From Collinsella aerofaciens (GTDB taxonomy: Bacteria > Actinomycetota > Coriobacteriia > Coriobacteriales > Coriobacteriaceae): DNA of 64,000 nt. The notes beneath the pieces were generated by a model that was not told the DNA's origin, did not search any database, and saw only the letters and a program-made list of their open reading frames with translations. The stretch spans positions 49,496-113,495 of the forward strand of contig JAPJOH010000004.1 of the NCBI GenBank assembly GCA_030826265.1, read 5' to 3'. Positions 7,417-15,776 of this stretch are shown here, in pieces (the first letter of the stretch is position 1; each line of letters opens with the position of its first letter). The translations under genes were made by a program, and so were the position numbers.

Positions 7417-7676
7417 TAGTATGCCTCGGCCGGGTTGCTGGCCAGTTGGTCTTCTTCGGCCAGTTCGGTCATGGCATTAACGAGCTCGAGCGTTTCTTGC
7501 GCTTCCTGCTCGTCGACGATCTGGATGCCAAAGCCGGCGTGTACGAGAATATAGTCGCCTACCTGCGCCGTCGGCACGAGTCTCAGCGACACGGGGCGCT
7601 CGATGCCCATCATGTCGACGGTGGCCTTGAGGTCGTCGTCGCGTTTGACTACTTTGCCGGGAACGGCAAGGCACAT
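7416..7676 (-). CDS. hypC: Hydrogenase maturation chaperone HypC
   Basis: The protein begins MCLAVPGKVV, the invariant HypC start whose Cys2 carries the iron unit from HypD to the hydrogenase large subunit. The core VDMMGIERPVSLRLVPTAQVGDYILVHAGFGIQ is a typical HupF/HypC beta-barrel. It is 86 residues long with a slightly acidic C-terminal tail. It overlaps hypD by one base. A 134-bp gap with no recognisable gene separates it from hypF. Confidence 0.95.
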   Translation of the reverse strand: MCLAVPGKVVKRDDDLKATVDMMGIERPVSLRLVPTAQVGDYILVHAGFGIQIVDEQEAQETLELVNAMTELAEEDQLASNPAEAY

Positions 7677-7810
7677 ATTGTTCTCCTTTTATACGCTTTG
7701 CGCTGGATGGGCGCTTAATAATCCATCAGTTGATGGTAGCGCTCGCGGGGTTCGCGGGCAAACGCGTTACGCCTGTGAGACGGCTGGGCGCGGCGGCGTG
7801 CGAGGGCGAG

Positions 7811-10282
7811 CTACTGTGATGCAATCTGCGCGAGGCGAGCGCGTGCGACTGCTGCCTGACCGTAGGCGATGCAGCCGTCATTGACGGGTACGGTGTGGGG
7901 GACAAGGACAGTAAAGCCTGCGCTTTTGAGCTCGCGGGTGAGAAGCTGAAGCAGAAGTCGGTTCATGAACACGCCGCCCGAGAGCGCGACGGTGTCGATG
8001 CCCTCGTGCATGCAGATATCGCTGGCGATGCGCGCCGAGGAGCGCGCGACGGCGACATGGAAATCGAGTGCGAGCCTGTCGGCGGGCGCTCCGGCTTCAA
8101 TTCCTCCCAAAAGTGCCTCAAAGAGTGCTTTCTGGTCCAGAACATAGGGGCCGTCCAGCCACGATGGGTCAGATGCGGAATAGCCGGCGTTGTCGTCGGG
8201 AAAATGGGCGATTTCGCTGTCGAGCGCGCGCCAGGCGGCGGCTTCGAGCTCGATGGCGGGTTCGCCCTCGTAGGTTGCCTGGCCGCAAATGCCCAAAATC
8301 GCGGCTGCGGCATCAAACAGGCGACCCATGCTGCTAGTGCGCGGACTGTTGATGCCGCGCTCGATCATCGTTGCCGTTATGCTGCGCGTTTGCTCGTCAA
8401 GGCTGTTCAAGAGCCCCACAGCTCCCGGGTGCTCGAGCAGGTCGAGCTCGCTGAGCAGGGCAAAGGCGTTGCGGCGGGCATCGTGTACGGATGCGGCGCC
8501 ACCGGGGAGCGCCCAGGTGCGCAGATGCGCGACGCGCTCAAAATCGGCGAGACGGGAGATAAGAAACTCACCGCCCCATATGGTGCCATCGGTGCCGGCG
8601 CCCGTGCCGTCGAAGGCGATGCCGAGGACGCGTGCATCGGGCGCAAGCCGGCCTGCGACAATCGCCTCTGCCATTACGCTCGCGATGTGCGCATGATGGT
8701 GCTGGACTTCGATAAGCGGCAGATTGTGCTCCCGTGCCTGCTCGCGCGCCCATTGGCTCGACAGATAGCTGGGATGCATGTCGCATGCCAAGGCGGCAGC
8801 CGCCAGGTCAAAGAGGTTTTCCAGACGCGTGCGTGCGGCGCTCCAGGCATCGAAAGTCGCGCCGTTTTCGACATCGCCGATATGCTGCGACACAAAACAG
8901 GTCGTATGACCGTTGGCGTCCTCGCGCGTGAGCGCGATCGTGGCTTTTTGCTGCGGACCGCAGGCGAGCACGCAGGGCGAGGTGCCGTTGAGCTCCGGCA
9001 ACGACAGCGGCTGCGGCGCATATCCGCGTGCGCGACGCACGGGCATGACGTCGCCGTCGACCACGCGTACCACGGAGTCGTCGTAGCGCGACAGAATTGC
9101 GCGGTCGTTGCCGAGCAACGCGTCGGCGATGCCGGCGGCAACGAGATGCTCCCATGCAAGGGCATCGTCGGTCTCGATGGGCTCTTCGCTCAGGTTTCCG
9201 CTGGTCATGACGAGTGCGCTCATGCCGCGCGCCGCGGCCGCGGCGAGCAGTAAATGTTGAAGCGGGGTGTAGGGGAGCATGACGCCGAGCTCGGGCAAGT
9301 CGTGCGCGACGGATGGCGCGAGCTCAGGGGCGTCGGGGGAGCCGTAGGCGTCGTTGCCGGTTACGCGGCGACGCAGCAGCACGATGGGACGAACGCTGCC
9401 GGCAAGAAGATTACGCTCAACGCCATCGATGTGACACAGGCGCTCGGCGTCGGCAAGGTCGCGCACCATAACGGCAAGCGGCTTATTGCTGCGACGCTTG
9501 CGACGGCGCAGCTCGCGTACCGCTTGTTCGTTGGTGGCATCGCAGGCCAGGTGGAATCCGCCCAGACCCTTGATGGCGACGATGCCGCCGCCAGCCAGCA
9601 GCTCGACGCAGCGTTCGATGATGGCATCGCTGGCCTCGCGCGTGGAGCCGACGGCTGGTGTCGCGTCGACCGCCGTTGGCACAACACCGCAATTGACCTC
9701 ACGCCACGTAATATGCGGTCCACAATCAAAGCAGGCATCGGGCTGCGCGTGAAATCGCCGATCGAGCGGATCGGCATACTCTGCGGCGCAGGTGGGGCAC
9801 ATGGGAAAGCGATTCATCGAGGTGGCCGCTCGGTCATAGGGCAGCGAGCGAATGATGGTAAAGCGCGGTCCGCAGTTGGTGCAGTTGATAAAGGGATAGT
9901 GAAAGCGTCGGTCGGCGGGGTCGAACAGCTCGCGCAGGCAGTCGTCGCACGTGGCGATGTCGGGTGAGATGAGCGTCGTGTGGGCAGTTTGATCCTGTGA
10001 CGCCACAATGCGAAAACCCTGCTCGTTAGCGGCGTCCCAGTTGCCGGGTGCTAGGTCCATAACCTCGACATGCTCAACGCGGGTCGCGGCAGGCGCGTGC
10101 TCCGACAGCGCGGCGACAAAGCCGTCGAGCGCCTCGACCGAAGCGTGCGCCTCGATATGCACGCCGTCGCCCGCGTTGAGCACCCAGCCGCAAATGCCGT
10201 GCGCCATGGCCTCGCGATACACAAACGGTCGCATGCCGACACCCTGCACAATGCCCGTTACATGGATATGCGCATGTCGCAT
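7811..10282 (-). CDS. hypF: Carbamoyltransferase HypF
   Basis: HypF transfers a carbamoyl group from carbamoyl phosphate to HypE. The 823-residue protein shows the full domain order: acylphosphatase domain (VTGIVQGVGMRPFVYR, residues 5-20), two zinc-finger-like Cys pairs (CDDCLRELFDP...CTNCGPRFT and CPTCAAEYADP...CFDCGPH), a YrdC/Sua5-like domain (GGIVAIKGLGGFHLACDA) and a C-terminal Kae1-like domain (VQHHHAHIAS, IAFDGTGAGTDGTIWGGEF, LSGGVFMN). The ATG at 10282 follows GGAGG. It lies between nikR and hypC in one minus-strand operon. Confidence 0.95.
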   Translation of the reverse strand: MRHAHIHVTGIVQGVGMRPFVYREAMAHGICGWVLNAGDGVHIEAHASVEALDGFVAALSEHAPAATRVEHVEVMDLAPGNWDAANEQGFRIVASQDQTAHTTLISPDIATCDDCLRELFDPADRRFHYPFINCTNCGPRFTIIRSLPYDRAATSMNRFPMCPTCAAEYADPLDRRFHAQPDACFDCGPHITWREVNCGVVPTAVDATPAVGSTREASDAIIERCVELLAGGGIVAIKGLGGFHLACDATNEQAVRELRRRKRRSNKPLAVMVRDLADAERLCHIDGVERNLLAGSVRPIVLLRRRVTGNDAYGSPDAPELAPSVAHDLPELGVMLPYTPLQHLLLAAAAARGMSALVMTSGNLSEEPIETDDALAWEHLVAAGIADALLGNDRAILSRYDDSVVRVVDGDVMPVRRARGYAPQPLSLPELNGTSPCVLACGPQQKATIALTREDANGHTTCFVSQHIGDVENGATFDAWSAARTRLENLFDLAAAALACDMHPSYLSSQWAREQAREHNLPLIEVQHHHAHIASVMAEAIVAGRLAPDARVLGIAFDGTGAGTDGTIWGGEFLISRLADFERVAHLRTWALPGGAASVHDARRNAFALLSELDLLEHPGAVGLLNSLDEQTRSITATMIERGINSPRTSSMGRLFDAAAAILGICGQATYEGEPAIELEAAAWRALDSEIAHFPDDNAGYSASDPSWLDGPYVLDQKALFEALLGGIEAGAPADRLALDFHVAVARSSARIASDICMHEGIDTVALSGGVFMNRLLLQLLTRELKSAGFTVLVPHTVPVNDGCIAYGQAAVARARLAQIASQ

Positions 10283-10311
10283 GCGACCCTCCTTCGTTGA
10301 AATGTGTGCTG

Positions 10312-10824
10312 TTACAGCCCCAAGCTCTGCTTGGTGGCGGCGCACGTGAGCTCGCCGTGCTTAACGCCGCGCAGGCCCAGCAGGCGGTCGGCTAGTTCGT
10401 AGACGCGCTCGCCGCGACCCTTGAGTGCCAGGATTTCCAAGCAGTTGTGGTGATCCAAATGCACGTGCATCGTCGATACGATCTCGTCGGTGTAGTCGTG
10501 CTGCACCTCGTCCAAGCGGCGCGTCAGATCGCCGGTGTGATGGTCGTAGATCATGGTGAGCGACCCGATAACGTGCTCATCGGGCGTGCGCATCTGCTCT
10601 TTGGCGATCGAGGCGCGAATCAAATCGCGCACGGCCTCGGAGCGGTTGGCCACGTCGCCGCGGCGCGCGATCTGCTCGTCAAAACGGCGCAGCAGGTCGT
10701 CGGGTGCGGTAACCGAAAAACGGACCAGCTCGGAGCCGGAGCCACTACAGTGGCAGCCCGCGTCACCGTCCGCCCCGTGCGGATGCTCGTGCTCGTACCC
10801 GCAGCAGTGCTCGTGTTCGGCCAC
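10312..10824 (-). CDS. nikR: Nickel-responsive regulator NikR with His/Cys-rich N-terminal extension
   Basis: The 170-residue protein has the NikR ribbon-helix-helix domain (VRFSVTAPDDLLRRFDEQIARRG) and the ACT-like metal domain. The high-affinity nickel ligands are visible in TMHVHLDHHNCLE and YDHHTGDL. NikR represses nickel uptake genes when nickel is bound. Unusually, about 30 residues precede the DNA-binding domain and contain many metal ligands (MAEHEHCCGYEHEHPHGA, then GCHC). That makes the protein longer than the roughly 135-residue norm. It lies upstream of hypF and 1 bp after the stop codon of a small gene. Confidence 0.93.
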   Translation of the reverse strand: MAEHEHCCGYEHEHPHGADGDAGCHCSGSGSELVRFSVTAPDDLLRRFDEQIARRGDVANRSEAVRDLIRASIAKEQMRTPDEHVIGSLTMIYDHHTGDLTRRLDEVQHDYTDEIVSTMHVHLDHHNCLEILALKGRGERVYELADRLLGLRGVKHGELTCAATKQSLGL

Positions 10825-10825
10825 C

Positions 10826-11074
10826 TTACACCAGCTTCACGGAGCCGACGGAGTTGTGGTCGGCCTCGATGGCTTCCTCGTAGCCCTCGAGCGCGTCATG
10901 CGCCTCGTGGAGCGCGGCCATGGCGGCCTCGAGCTTGGCGCCGATGCGCTCCATGTCAAAATTCTCGGTCGCATGCAGCAGCTGATGGCTCCACTCGTGA
11001 GCGAGCTCGATGGTGTCGTCGACCTGTTTGACGCTCATGGCAAGCTGGCTCATGTTCATTCCAACATCATGCAT
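10826..11074 (-). CDS. Small helical protein of unknown function, first gene of the nik-hyp operon
   Basis: I do not recognise this 82-residue protein. It looks almost entirely alpha-helical with heptad-like spacing (VDDTIELAHEWSHQLLHATE, IGAKLEAAMAALHEAHDAL) and contains five histidines in the first two thirds. AGGAGA sits 8 bp before the ATG at 11074, and its stop codon is 1 bp from the nikR start, so it is probably translated and coupled to nikR. Context suggests a nickel or hydrogenase role, but that is only association. Confidence 0.7.
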   Translation of the reverse strand: MHDVGMNMSQLAMSVKQVDDTIELAHEWSHQLLHATENFDMERIGAKLEAAMAALHEAHDALEGYEEAIEADHNSVGSVKLV

Positions 11075-11151
11075 GGAAAATCTCCTTTTGTATGGGGCAG
11101 TTCAGTGGTTCAGATTTTACTACGCCCGCTCTGCGTGCAGCTGCATAAGAA

Positions 11152-11184
11152 AACGGGTACGAGTCTGTGCGACTCGCACCCGTT
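11152..11184 (-). terminator. Terminator after trxA
   Basis: AACGGGT-CGAGTC pairs with GACTCG-ACCCGTT, with one mismatch. On the minus strand the stem is followed by TTTTCTTAT. It separates trxA from the nik-hyp operon. Confidence 0.75.
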
Positions 11185-11305
11185 CACTGGGGGCTGTTTG
11201 TGACTACCATACTATCCGTGGTTGCACTCGGTGCATCTAGAAGTCCGGCGAGCGGTGCAAAAGCGCTCATGGGCGGCAGGCAGACGGCAACATGTAACAA
11301 GCGTA

Positions 11306-11626
11306 TTACAGATGCTTCTCCAGCAGCGCCTGCAGCCTCGCCTTGGGCAGAGCGCCAACCGAGCGGTCAATCTCCTCGCCGTTCTTAAACACAATCAGCG
11401 TGGGGATGCTCATGACGCCATACTTCATGGCCAGGTCCTGGTTGTCGTCGACGTTGCATTTGGCAACGGCAAGCTTGCCCGCCAGCTCATCGGCAACCTC
11501 GTCAACGATGGGCGAGAGGGAGCGGCAGGGACCGCACCACGGTGCCCAAAAATCAACCAGCACGGGAAGGTTGCCGTTAACGACGGAATCGAAATTTTCG
11601 GGGGTAATCTGCTTAATGTCAGCCAT
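11306..11626 (-). CDS. trxA: Thioredoxin
   Basis: The 106-residue protein contains the redox motif WAPWCGPCR at about residues 26-34 and the cis-proline segment SIPTLIVFKNGEE, the hallmarks of TrxA. It reduces protein disulfides in the cytoplasm using electrons from thioredoxin reductase. The ATG at 11626 (MADIKQITPENF) follows GGAGG. Longer in-frame starts would add a non-homologous leader. It has its own terminator and faces away from the next plus-strand gene. Confidence 0.95.
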   Translation of the reverse strand: MADIKQITPENFDSVVNGNLPVLVDFWAPWCGPCRSLSPIVDEVADELAGKLAVAKCNVDDNQDLAMKYGVMSIPTLIVFKNGEEIDRSVGALPKARLQALLEKHL

Positions 11627-11762
11627 GGTGACCTCCATAATGCGACGCGGCTCAGCCGCGTAAAACTCAGTACGACCGTGCTTATACCCAGCCGCCCGCA
11701 AAGCAGCCACTCGCGGGCAGCTCTTTTATATAATGGTGGGCACGCAAACGATTGGAGAGCGC

Positions 11763-12338
11763 ATGCCCACGTCACAAAGCCAGAAAAAAGAAGCCATCGC
11801 CCAGGCGACCGAGCAGGAGCTCGCATCGCTCGCGGGTCGTGGCGTGCGTATCGCGGGCAACGCGTGCTCGCCGATCGTGCTGGTCAAAGGCGATTTGGAC
11901 GAGGCCGAGCGTTCGGGTGGCGAGCTTGCCGCCGGCCCGGATGGCGCGGCGTTGCGCAAGGCGCTTGGGGCCATCGGCTACGCGCCCGAGGATTTTTGCG
12001 TGCTGGCAAGCGTCGCCGGCGTGGGTGACGGAGCGGTCGCGGTGGGCGAGACTCTGCCGTGCGAGCTGTTCCGTGAGGCGCTTGAGGCTTTGGACCCCGA
12101 GGCGGTGCTACTGCTCGACAACAACGCGGCTGACGCCATGCGCGAGACCTACGCCGATATGCTCGTGGCGATCGATGACTTCGACACCGCCATGCTCAGG
12201 CCCGGCTTGGTCGCCCATGTGCAGGGTCGCCGCGTGCTCGCGCTCGACGGTTTCGAGGCGGCGCTCACCGACAAGGCCGCTAAGCAGCGCATGTGGGCCT
12301 ACATCAAGCAGCTGACTCCGGCGGCCGCCCCGCTGTAG
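11763..12338 (+). CDS. Protein of unknown function, faintly uracil-DNA-glycosylase-like
   Basis: The ATG at 11763 follows TTGGAGAG, giving 191 residues. The core (VRIAGNACSPIVLVKGDLDE, then GPDGAALRKALGAIGYAPED) is reminiscent of the start of uracil-DNA-glycosylase folds, in which a glycine-rich turn is followed by a helix and APED. The catalytic residues of that family are not evident. The remainder has alternating strands and helices (LDPEAVLLLDNNAADAMRETY). I cannot assign a function. It is a single gene between divergent trxA and a convergent sensor kinase. Confidence 0.6.
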   Translation: MPTSQSQKKEAIAQATEQELASLAGRGVRIAGNACSPIVLVKGDLDEAERSGGELAAGPDGAALRKALGAIGYAPEDFCVLASVAGVGDGAVAVGETLPCELFREALEALDPEAVLLLDNNAADAMRETYADMLVAIDDFDTAMLRPGLVAHVQGRRVLALDGFEAALTDKAAKQRMWAYIKQLTPAAAPL

Positions 12339-12402
12339 CGGATTGGCGCCGGCGAGCGATTGCCTGGCGGGCAAGGCGCGCCTCGAGATCGGCGCCGCAC
12401 TT

Positions 12403-13680
12403 CTACATCACAGCGCGCAGCTCAAACCGATCGCCGTTAATGCGGAACTGACAGTTGCCGTTCATGCGCTCCACGGCAAGTTTGATGCTCTTGGTGCCAA
12501 AGCCGTGGCCCGCGTGCCGGGTTACGGGCATGCCGTCGACCATGCGCGGCGCGCGGTCGAACGTGTTGGAAACTAACAGCAGCAGCTGGCCGTCCTCTAA
12601 TCGCAGGTCAAAGTCGACGAATCGCTTTCCTTGGGGTGCGGCGCTTGCAGCGGTGATAGCGTTTTCCAAGGCATTTGAGAGCACGCTAAACAGGTCGGCG
12701 TCACCTACGTGGATGGTTTCGGGTACGGCGGCGCGCAGGTTGGCGGTAATGCCGTTTCTATTGATATCGGAGTTAAATGACGAAAGCGCGATGTTTACGG
12801 TCTCGTTGGCGCAGAAGCGGCGTACGGCGGTGCGGTCGCCGGCTTCGCAGAGTTCGTCGATGCGTTTGAGTGCCTCGTCGGTGTGCCCCTCCTCAATTAA
12901 AGCGGCCAGGCCGCGTAGGAAGTGGCGCATGTCGTGGCGAAGAATTGACAGCTCGCGCCTAGATTGACGCCAGGCCTCGAGCTCTTTGATGGCGGCGCTG
13001 TCGCGGGTTTCGAGCATCCAGCGCTCTCGCTCGGCGGTTTCCTTTTCTTCGTATTCACGCAGGTAGACGGCGAGGAACATAAGGTAGAACGCGCAGAGTG
13101 CAAAGGCCAAAAACTCAACCGTTACCACCGAGCCCGAGTGGAACAGCGTGGTGTAGACGTTGGTGGCATAGTCAAAGACGTAATAGACGAGCGGCAGGAT
13201 TAAAAGGATGCCCAGCTCGGTGGTGCTTTTAATCGCCAAGCGTGGACCGATGTCGCCGGCCCAATGCAACAGGACGGCAAAGACGGCGAGTGTGGTCGCG
13301 ATGCGCGCCAGATAGTACGCGATCTGAGAATCGGTTGCGGCAAATGCGGCGATGCCCATCCAATTGCTGAACTGGCAGCTCAGATAGGCACTCGTAATGC
13401 CGAGCACGGCAAGCAGCGGGCTCAGGCGGTAGCGCGCGCACAAATAGATGACGAGCGGCAGATGCACGACGAGCGGATATACCTGGCGGGCAAAAAGCTC
13501 GCCGCCGACGGCATTGGCGAGGCCAAATGCGCATCCGGTTACGGCACCGACCAACACCAGTTCAAGCGCATGGCGCCGGTTGATCTCGACACCGCACAGC
13601 GCCGCCGAGGCAAAGACGCCAAAGAGCAGCGTCGTGGCGTGGTGGATTGCCCAAAGGACCATTTCGACCGAGGAGACCAT
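12403..13680 (-). CDS. AgrC-like sensor histidine kinase (GHKL type)
   Basis: The 425-residue protein has about six hydrophobic helices in the first 220 residues, followed by a coiled linker (YEEKETAERERWMLE). The phosphoacceptor region is RRELSILRHDMRHFL. The ATPase N box is SVLSNALENAI, and the GHKL G box GHGFGTKSI lies near the C-terminus. This is the HPK10/AgrC arrangement, which normally senses peptides or membrane stress. The start codon overlaps the stop codon of the upstream response-regulator gene, so they form one operon. No AgrB-like processing enzyme gene is nearby. Confidence 0.85.
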   Translation of the reverse strand: MVSSVEMVLWAIHHATTLLFGVFASAALCGVEINRRHALELVLVGAVTGCAFGLANAVGGELFARQVYPLVVHLPLVIYLCARYRLSPLLAVLGITSAYLSCQFSNWMGIAAFAATDSQIAYYLARIATTLAVFAVLLHWAGDIGPRLAIKSTTELGILLILPLVYYVFDYATNVYTTLFHSGSVVTVEFLAFALCAFYLMFLAVYLREYEEKETAERERWMLETRDSAAIKELEAWRQSRRELSILRHDMRHFLRGLAALIEEGHTDEALKRIDELCEAGDRTAVRRFCANETVNIALSSFNSDINRNGITANLRAAVPETIHVGDADLFSVLSNALENAITAASAAPQGKRFVDFDLRLEDGQLLLLVSNTFDRAPRMVDGMPVTRHAGHGFGTKSIKLAVERMNGNCQFRINGDRFELRAVM

Positions 13681-14402
13681 CAGTGTCTCCCACCCTCAAA
13701 GCGCGCCGCAAAGTAGGCGTCTTGGAATCCCTGCTTGCAGCTGCGCGAAAGCGGGATGCACGCGCCCGAGCGCATGACGATGTCCGTGCGGTCAAAGTGA
13801 TCGATATTGCGCAGGTTGACCTGGTAGCTGCGGTGGCATTTAAAGAAGACCGCGTTTTGCTCCAAGCGGTCCTCGACGCTGCGGAACGACTCGAGTGCCT
13901 CGATATCGCGTCCGTCCCGCAGGTGGAAGACCACGTGCTTGTTGCGCGCCTCGGCATATTCGATGTCGGACAGGCGCAGGGCGTGGTAGCCAAAGGAAGT
14001 TTTGATCACGAGCTCGTCGGTTGCCGCCGGGCGCATGCTCGAAAGCTCGTCGAGTAACTGCGCCAGGCGTTCGTAAGTCACGGGCTTGAGCAGATAGTCG
14101 AAGGCGCGGACCTCGTAGGATTCCAGCGCGAACTCGGGCGACGAGGTGAGGAACACCAGGCGCACGGCGGTGTCGGCCTGGCGCAGTTCGCGTGCGGTGT
14201 CCATGCCGTTGACGAGCGGCATGATCATATCGAGCAAGATGATGTCGGCGCGCGATGCGGCGTGGCGGGTCAGCAGGTCCTCGCCGCGCGTGACGAGCGC
14301 AACATCGACCGCCGTGCCCGTCTCGGTCGACCAACGGTCGATCATCCGGTGCAGTCTATCTAGAAAAGCGACATCATCGTCGCAGGCAATAATCTTGAGC
14401 AT
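13680..14402 (-). CDS. LytTR-family response regulator
   Basis: The 240-residue protein has an N-terminal receiver domain with acidic pocket CDDD, phosphorylated Asp in IILLDMIMPLVNG, conserved Thr/Ser in VFLTSS and Lys in LLKPV. A LytTR DNA-binding domain follows (YAEARNKHVVFHLRDGRDIEALESF, CHRSYQVNLRNI). Such regulators pair with AgrC/LytS kinases and bind direct repeats. AAGGGG precedes the ATG. It is the first gene of the pair with the downstream kinase. The 200-bp gap to nadA holds no clear gene. Confidence 0.9.
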   Translation of the reverse strand: MLKIIACDDDVAFLDRLHRMIDRWSTETGTAVDVALVTRGEDLLTRHAASRADIILLDMIMPLVNGMDTARELRQADTAVRLVFLTSSPEFALESYEVRAFDYLLKPVTYERLAQLLDELSSMRPAATDELVIKTSFGYHALRLSDIEYAEARNKHVVFHLRDGRDIEALESFRSVEDRLEQNAVFFKCHRSYQVNLRNIDHFDRTDIVMRSGACIPLSRSCKQGFQDAYFAARFEGGRH

Positions 14403-14609
14403 TCGGTCCCCTTAAGTAGTTCGATTTTGCCACATCGGGCACGCGCCGCTTGCGGGGGTGCGGACCGTTTGCGCCCCACGGCGTGCAGCTCGCGCCAAGC
14501 GGTGTTGCGGTGGCGAAAGATGCCTCCTGCGCTATCGAAAGCCCGGCTATCCTCAGCTTGCCAGTTCGAAAATGGACCTGCCACATGATCGAATCTTTAT
14601 TTCAACTTT

Positions 14610-14659
14610 ACACCTAGGTTTACAGCTGTCTTGTCAGCTGTAAACCTAGGTGTCATACT
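14610..14659 (+). promoter_or_regulatory. Probable NiaR operator and nad operon promoter
   Basis: Perfect 19-bp arms ACACCTAGGTTTACAGCTG (14610-14628) and CAGCTGTAAACCTAGGTGT (14635-14653) flank TCTTGT. TTGTCA at 14631-14636 and CATACT at 14654-14659 have 17-bp spacing and could be the -35 and -10, so a bound repressor would cover the promoter. niaR is the last gene of this operon. Confidence 0.8.
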
Positions 14660-14694
14660 AAAGCCCCAAGATTCGCCAAAAGAGAGGGGCCTTG

Positions 14695-15720
14695 ATGGCG
14701 CAGAGCGCGAACATGGATGCGTCGGAGCTTGCACGCGATATCGCGGCCGGCCTGGCATCGGCAACGACGGCAACGGAGCGTGCGGCACTGGTGCCCGCAG
14801 AGCTCGTCGAGGCCATTCATCAACTAAAAACCCAACGTGACGCGGTGATCCTGGCGCACTATTACGTGGCGCCCGAGGTTCAAGCCGTTGCCGATTACGT
14901 CGGCGATAGCTTCTACCTGGCAAAGCTTGCCAAGAGTCTGCCGCAGCAGACTATCGTGCTGTGCGGCGTGGAGTTTATGGGCGAGAGCGCCAAGCTGCTC
15001 AACCCCACCAAGACCGTGCTGCTGCCCGAGCCGGGCGCGGACTGCCCCATGGCGCACATGGTCAAGCGCGAGACGGTCGACGCGGCGCGCGCCGAGTACG
15101 GCGACGACCTGGCCGTGGTGTGCTACGTCAACTCCACGGTCGAGATCAAGAGCTGGAGCGACGTGTGCGTCACCAGCTCCAACGCCGTTAAGATCGTGTC
15201 CGAGCTGCCGCAGCAGCATATTCTGTTCATTCCCGACCAAAACCTGGGACGCTTCGTAGCCGAGCAGGTGCCGCAAAAGCACGTCATCCTCAACAACGGC
15301 TACTGCCCGCGCCATCACATCATCACCGTCGAGCAGATCGTCGACGCGACGGAGGCCCACCCCGACGCGCTCGTGCTGGCGCACCCCGAGTGCAAGGCCG
15401 ACGTTCTGGCCGAGGCCGACTACATCGGCTCCACCGCCGGTATCATCAAGTATGCCGAGGAGTCGGACGCGAGCGAGTTCATCATCGTGACGGTCCGCGG
15501 CGTGCTCTACGAGCTCGAGCGCCGCTGCCAGGGCACTGGCAAGAAGTTCTACTTCCCCGCGGTGCAGCCCACCTGCGTCAACATGGATCTCATCACGCTC
15601 GAGAAGCTCGTGCGCTGCCTGGAGACGGGCGAGGGCGAGGTGCAGATCGGCGTCTCGGACGAGGCGGCAGACCAGGCCAAGCTCACGCTCGACCGTATGC
15701 TCGAGTACGCAGCGCGCTAG
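14695..15720 (+). CDS. nadA: Quinolinate synthase A
   Basis: NadA condenses iminoaspartate with dihydroxyacetone phosphate to quinolinate using a [4Fe-4S] cluster. The 341-residue product shows the AHYYVAPEVQAVAD start, the first cluster cysteine in VLCGVEFMGESAKLLNP, the second in NNGYCPRHH and the third in FPAVQPTCVNM. AHPECKADV is also typical. The ATG at 14695 follows GAGAGGGG; an in-frame TTG immediately upstream is less likely. It is the first gene of nadA-nadB-nadC-niaR, behind a large palindrome. Confidence 0.95.
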   Translation: MAQSANMDASELARDIAAGLASATTATERAALVPAELVEAIHQLKTQRDAVILAHYYVAPEVQAVADYVGDSFYLAKLAKSLPQQTIVLCGVEFMGESAKLLNPTKTVLLPEPGADCPMAHMVKRETVDAARAEYGDDLAVVCYVNSTVEIKSWSDVCVTSSNAVKIVSELPQQHILFIPDQNLGRFVAEQVPQKHVILNNGYCPRHHIITVEQIVDATEAHPDALVLAHPECKADVLAEADYIGSTAGIIKYAEESDASEFIIVTVRGVLYELERRCQGTGKKFYFPAVQPTCVNMDLITLEKLVRCLETGEGEVQIGVSDEAADQAKLTLDRMLEYAAR

Positions 15721-15776
15721 AACAATGTTGCATGAGGGACGGTCCCTTATGTCACATTACAAGGGAGAGGATTCCT

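Noticed and set aside
11075..11150. NikR operator upstream of the nik-hyp operon
   Set aside because: Only one GTATG-like half site is seen; no GTATGA-N16-TCATAC pair could be found.
14374..14586. AgrD-like peptide precursor upstream of the response regulator
   Set aside because: The 70-codon frame has no amphipathic leader or conserved cyclisation site, overlaps the regulator start and has no AgrB partner.
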